Positions 54,512-57,191 of a DNA stretch of 57,191 nucleotides are shown piece by piece; positions within the stretch are counted from its first letter, which is position 1; each line of letters opens with the position of its first letter. The notes beneath the pieces were generated by a model. That model worked only from the letters and a program-made list of their open reading frames with translations. It made no database searches and was not told the origin of the DNA. The stretch lies in the NCBI GenBank assembly GCA_011526585.1, contig WYBB01000178.1, positions 1-57,191 on the forward strand, in the 5' to 3' direction. The stretch comes from Deltaproteobacteria bacterium. GTDB taxonomy: Bacteria > Myxococcota_A > UBA9042 > PHBI01. The translations under genes were made by a program, and so were the position numbers.

Positions 54512-56314
54512 GTGAAATCACGGATCCCGTCAGCGCTCGCTTTCGCCCTCGCGACCGTCCTCGCGGCGGGGCTCGCCTCCGACGCCCGCGCCCAGGACGG
54601 CTCGCTGCCCGTGCAGCAGTTCGCGCCCGCGCCGGGCGGCGACAACAACTTCGTCACGGTGCAGGGCACGGCGGTCCTGCCGTCCTTCAAGCCCGCCGCC
54701 GGCATCTACCTGAACTACGCGCACGACCCGCTCATCCTGCGCCGCCTCGGGCGCGACGAGGAGGTCTCGCTCATCGAGCACCACCTCCAGCTCGACCTCA
54801 TCGCCGCGCTCGGCATCCTCGACATCCTCGAGATCGGCCTGTCGATCCCGCTGACGCTATATCAGACCCAGGGCGACGCATCGGACACGCTGCGCCCGGC
54901 CAAGGTGGACGCCTTCACCACCGGCGACATCCGGCTCTACCCCAAGGTCAGCATCCTGCACGACGACGACGGCTTCGGCCTCGCCTTCCTCGCGCTGATC
55001 TCGCTGCCGACCGGCTCGCCCGAGAACCTCCAGGGCAACGAGTCGGTCACCATCGAGCCGCGCCTCGTCGCGCAGTACTACATCACCGAGGAGTTCCGCG
55101 CCGCGCTGAGCCTCGGCTTCCTCTGGCGCCCCGAGTCCCAGAACCACTTCAACATCGACGTCGGCAACGAGCTCACCTTCGGCGCCGGCCTCGAGTACGA
55201 GGTCGTCAAGGACACCGCCTCGATCCTCGTCGAGGGCTACGGCAAGCTCTCGCTCGAGAGCGACACCCAGGCCGAGGAGCGCCCGGTCGAGGTCTCGCTC
55301 GCCGGCCGCTGGTGGCCCGCCGACGCGCACGCGCTCACGCTCGGTGTCGCGCGCGGCCTCACCGACGGCTACGGCTCGCCCGACTTCCGCGTCTACCTCG
55401 GCTACAACTTCACCACGCCGCGTGACGACGACCAGGACGGCGACGGCCTGCGGGACAGCGTCGACCGCTGCCCCGTCGACCCCGAGGACTTCGACGGGTT
55501 CCAGGACGAGGACGGCTGCCCCGACCGCGACAACGACAAGGACGGCGTGCTCGATCGCGACGATCAGTGCCCGCTCGATCCCGAGGACATCGACAACTTC
55601 GAGGACCAGAACGGCTGCCCCGACCCCGACAACGACAAGGACCTCATCCTCGATGTCGACGACAAGTGCCCCGACGAGCCCGAGGACAAGGACGGCTTCC
55701 AGGACGAGGACGGCTGCCCCGATCCCGACAACGACAACGACAAGGTCCTCGACGTCAACGACGGCCCGCCGGGCGATGACGGCTGGGGCAAGTGCATGAA
55801 CATCCCCGAGGACCTCGACAACTTCGAGGACGAGGATGGCTGCCCCGACCCCGACAACGACAACGACGGCATCCTCGACGTCGACGACAAGTGCCCCAAC
55901 GACGCGACCGACAAGTGCCTCGCCGTCATCAAGGGCAAGTGCGAGATCCAGATCCTCGACAAGGTCGAGTTCAAGTACGACAGCGACGAGATCGACGAGA
56001 AGAAGTCCAAGCCCGTCCTCGACGCCGTCGCCGAGGTGCTCAAGTCCAACCCGTGGATCCTCAAGATCGAGGTCCAGGGTCACACCGACGCCGACGGCAC
56101 CGACAAGTACAACCTCGACCTCTCGCAGCGCCGCTCGCAGTCGGTGCTGAACTACCTCGCCGACAAGAACGGCATCGAGCGCGGGCGCATGGTCGCCAAG
56201 GGCTACGGCGAGAGCAAGCCGATCGACACCAACAGGACGCCGGCCGGGCGCGCGAAGAACCGCCGCGTGCAGTTCTTCATCCTCGACCCGAGCCAGGAGA
56301 ACTGCAAGCAGTAA
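54512..56314 (+). CDS. OmpA-family outer-membrane protein with TSP3 repeats
   Basis: 600 residues from GTG 54512. Signal peptide (ALATVLAAGLASDARA), a beta-barrel of about 280 residues, four or five calcium-binding thrombospondin type 3 repeats rich in DxDxDG (DDDQDGDGLRDSVDRCPVDP and similar), and an OmpA_C peptidoglycan-binding domain (VQGHTDADGTDKYNLDLSQR to AKNRRVQF). It anchors the outer membrane to peptidoglycan and is common in Myxococcota. A second copy lies 188 bp downstream. Confidence 0.95.
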   Translation: MKSRIPSALAFALATVLAAGLASDARAQDGSLPVQQFAPAPGGDNNFVTVQGTAVLPSFKPAAGIYLNYAHDPLILRRLGRDEEVSLIEHHLQLDLIAALGILDILEIGLSIPLTLYQTQGDASDTLRPAKVDAFTTGDIRLYPKVSILHDDDGFGLAFLALISLPTGSPENLQGNESVTIEPRLVAQYYITEEFRAALSLGFLWRPESQNHFNIDVGNELTFGAGLEYEVVKDTASILVEGYGKLSLESDTQAEERPVEVSLAGRWWPADAHALTLGVARGLTDGYGSPDFRVYLGYNFTTPRDDDQDGDGLRDSVDRCPVDPEDFDGFQDEDGCPDRDNDKDGVLDRDDQCPLDPEDIDNFEDQNGCPDPDNDKDLILDVDDKCPDEPEDKDGFQDEDGCPDPDNDNDKVLDVNDGPPGDDGWGKCMNIPEDLDNFEDEDGCPDPDNDNDGILDVDDKCPNDATDKCLAVIKGKCEIQILDKVEFKYDSDEIDEKKSKPVLDAVAEVLKSNPWILKIEVQGHTDADGTDKYNLDLSQRRSQSVLNYLADKNGIERGRMVAKGYGESKPIDTNRTPAGRAKNRRVQFFILDPSQENCKQ

Positions 56315-56480
56315 CAGGAACGCATTGACCGTGAGACACGAGCGAGGCAAGGAGGCAGCGAGCACCGCGCGCAGCGTATTGGACATACGTGAGCACGGAG
56401 CGGAGCTGCCGACGCCGCATCGCGAAGAGCCGCTTCGCGACAGCGAAGCGGCGTTGGATCGCGGTCAACGCGTTTCTGTT
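56313..56480. repeat. 168-bp inverted-repeat element (three-way-junction fold) between paralogues
   Basis: Terminal arms of 22 bases (56313-56334 and 56459-56480) pair with 19 Watson-Crick, two G-U and one mismatched pair as plus-strand RNA. Between them lie a hairpin arm closed by GGCAGC/GCTGCC (56354-56359/56405-56410) with CGTAT/ATACG (56375-56379/56385-56389), and a perfect 10-bp hairpin GCCGCTTCGC-GACA-GCGAAGCGGC (56429-56452). It is absent from the equivalent position of any other gene pair here. Either a MITE-like insertion or a structured RNA. Confidence 0.8.
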
Positions 56481-56502
56481 TAGCCGGAGCGAGGGTGCGG
56501 GA

Positions 56503-57191
56503 ATGAAGACAACGATCGCGGCCGCGCTCGCGCTCTCCCTGGGCGTGGGCGGGGCGACCCGCGCCCAGGACGGCTCGCTGCCGGTGCAGCAGTTTGCGCC
56601 CGCGCCGGGCGGTGACAACAACTTCGTCACCGTGCAGGGCTCGGGGTTGCTCGCGCACCTCACCCCGGCCGCGGGGATCTACCTCAACTACGCGCACGAG
56701 CCGCTCATCCTCCTGCGCATCGGCACCGACGAGGTGACCCAGCTGGTCGAGCACCAGCTGCAGGTCGATCTGGTGGCCGCGCTCGGGATCCTCGACGTGC
56801 TCGAGGTCGGCCTCGCCATCCCGCTGACGATCTACCAGACGCAGGGCGCGTCATCGGGCTCCTTCCGACCGGCCGCGCTCGACGCCTTCGTCACCGGTGA
56901 TCTCCGGCTCTATCCGAAGGTCAGTATCCTCCATGATCCCGAAGGCTTCGGTCTCGCCTTCCTCGCCGCGCTGTCGTTGCCGACCGGCTCACCGGACAAC
57001 CTCCAGGGCAACGAGTCGATCACCATCGAGCCGCGCCTCGTCGCGCAATACCAGATCACCGAGGTCTTCCGCGGCGCGCTCAACCTCGGCGTGCTCTGGC
57101 GGCCCGAGACCCAGAACCTCTTCAACATCGACGTCGGCAGCGAGCTCACCTTCGGCGCGGCGCTCGAGTACGAGGTCGTCGAGGACACCGC
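56503..57191 (+). CDS. Second OmpA-like outer-membrane protein, truncated by window end
   Basis: Open from ATG 56503 to the window edge, 229 codons. The signal peptide (MKTTIAAALALSLGVGGATRA) leads into a barrel that matches the upstream gene almost residue for residue (QDGSLPVQQFAPAPGGDNNF, PLILLRIGTDEVTQLVEHQL, QGNESITIEPRLVAQY). The TSP3/OmpA_C part would lie beyond the window. A tandem duplicate of the preceding gene, separated from it by the inverted-repeat element. Confidence 0.93.
   Translation, partial: MKTTIAAALALSLGVGGATRAQDGSLPVQQFAPAPGGDNNFVTVQGSGLLAHLTPAAGIYLNYAHEPLILLRIGTDEVTQLVEHQLQVDLVAALGILDVLEVGLAIPLTIYQTQGASSGSFRPAALDAFVTGDLRLYPKVSILHDPEGFGLAFLAALSLPTGSPDNLQGNESITIEPRLVAQYQITEVFRGALNLGVLWRPETQNLFNIDVGSELTFGAALEYEVVEDT

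Noticed and set aside
56331..56483. A 50-codon frame inside the inverted-repeat element.
   Set aside because: Runs entirely through paired arms of the element; composition follows the structure, not a protein.

Overview
The window is about 70% GC, tightly packed with genes, rich in translationally coupled overlaps (ATGA, GTGA, TTGA), in eukaryote-type Ser/Thr kinases, sigma-54 activators, lipoproteins and EGF/TSP3-type secreted proteins. This points to a myxobacterium-like member of the Myxococcota; the exact lineage cannot be fixed from the sequence alone. No rRNA, tRNA, CRISPR array, integrase or IS transposase is visible.

Layout. 1-4.5 kb: a Ser/Thr kinase overlapping an exported partner (minus), then a three-gene overlapping signalling unit (hybrid histidine kinase, a 72-residue protein that looks like a lone His-phosphotransfer helix pair, and an NtrC-type regulator). 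4.5-8.2 kb: TrkH/KtrA potassium uptake plus a transmembrane HAMP/PAS-like protein. 8.2-15.1 kb: housekeeping genes (YggS, Maf, HEAT protein, GreA, TsaE, an outer-membrane barrel, RNase III, and an RF-1/ArfB-like protein without the GGQ loop). 15.1-24.9 kb: STAND ATPase with TPRs, FAA hydrolase, YgfZ, cytochrome c, acyl-CoA dehydrogenase, HExxH protease, Uma2 protein, YceI and a remnant of a P460-like cytochrome.

24.9-34.7 kb: AraC regulator, alpha/beta hydrolase, then a nitrous-oxide reductase cluster read right to left: c-type cytochrome lipoprotein, Sec/lipoprotein-type (clade II) NosZ, NosD, NosF, NosL, NosY, a membrane protein and a fasciclin lipoprotein. A sigma-54-like -24/-12 element lies in front of the first gene. 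The set is enough to mature and feed a periplasmic N2O reductase. 35-39.6 kb: secreted protein, a 74-bp direct repeat pair, an M2 peptidyl-dipeptidase, Rieske protein and thioredoxin reductase. 39.6-48.8 kb: a soluble histidine kinase, a four-gene operon headed by an FHA-GAF-sigma-54 activator with two lipoproteins and a membrane protein, and a second Ser/Thr kinase overlapping an exported partner. 49-57.2 kb: a chimeric EGF/metalloprotease lipoprotein, AspRS, a small lipoprotein and two tandem OmpA-like paralogues separated by a striking 168-bp inverted-repeat element that can fold as a three-way junction.

The observations most worth following are the inverted-repeat element at 56313-56480, the lone DHp-like protein at 2864, the GGQ-less RF-1 protein at 14675, the uncharacterised FHA-headed surface operon at 40.8-45.6 kb, and the domain-truncated chimera at 49-51.6 kb.
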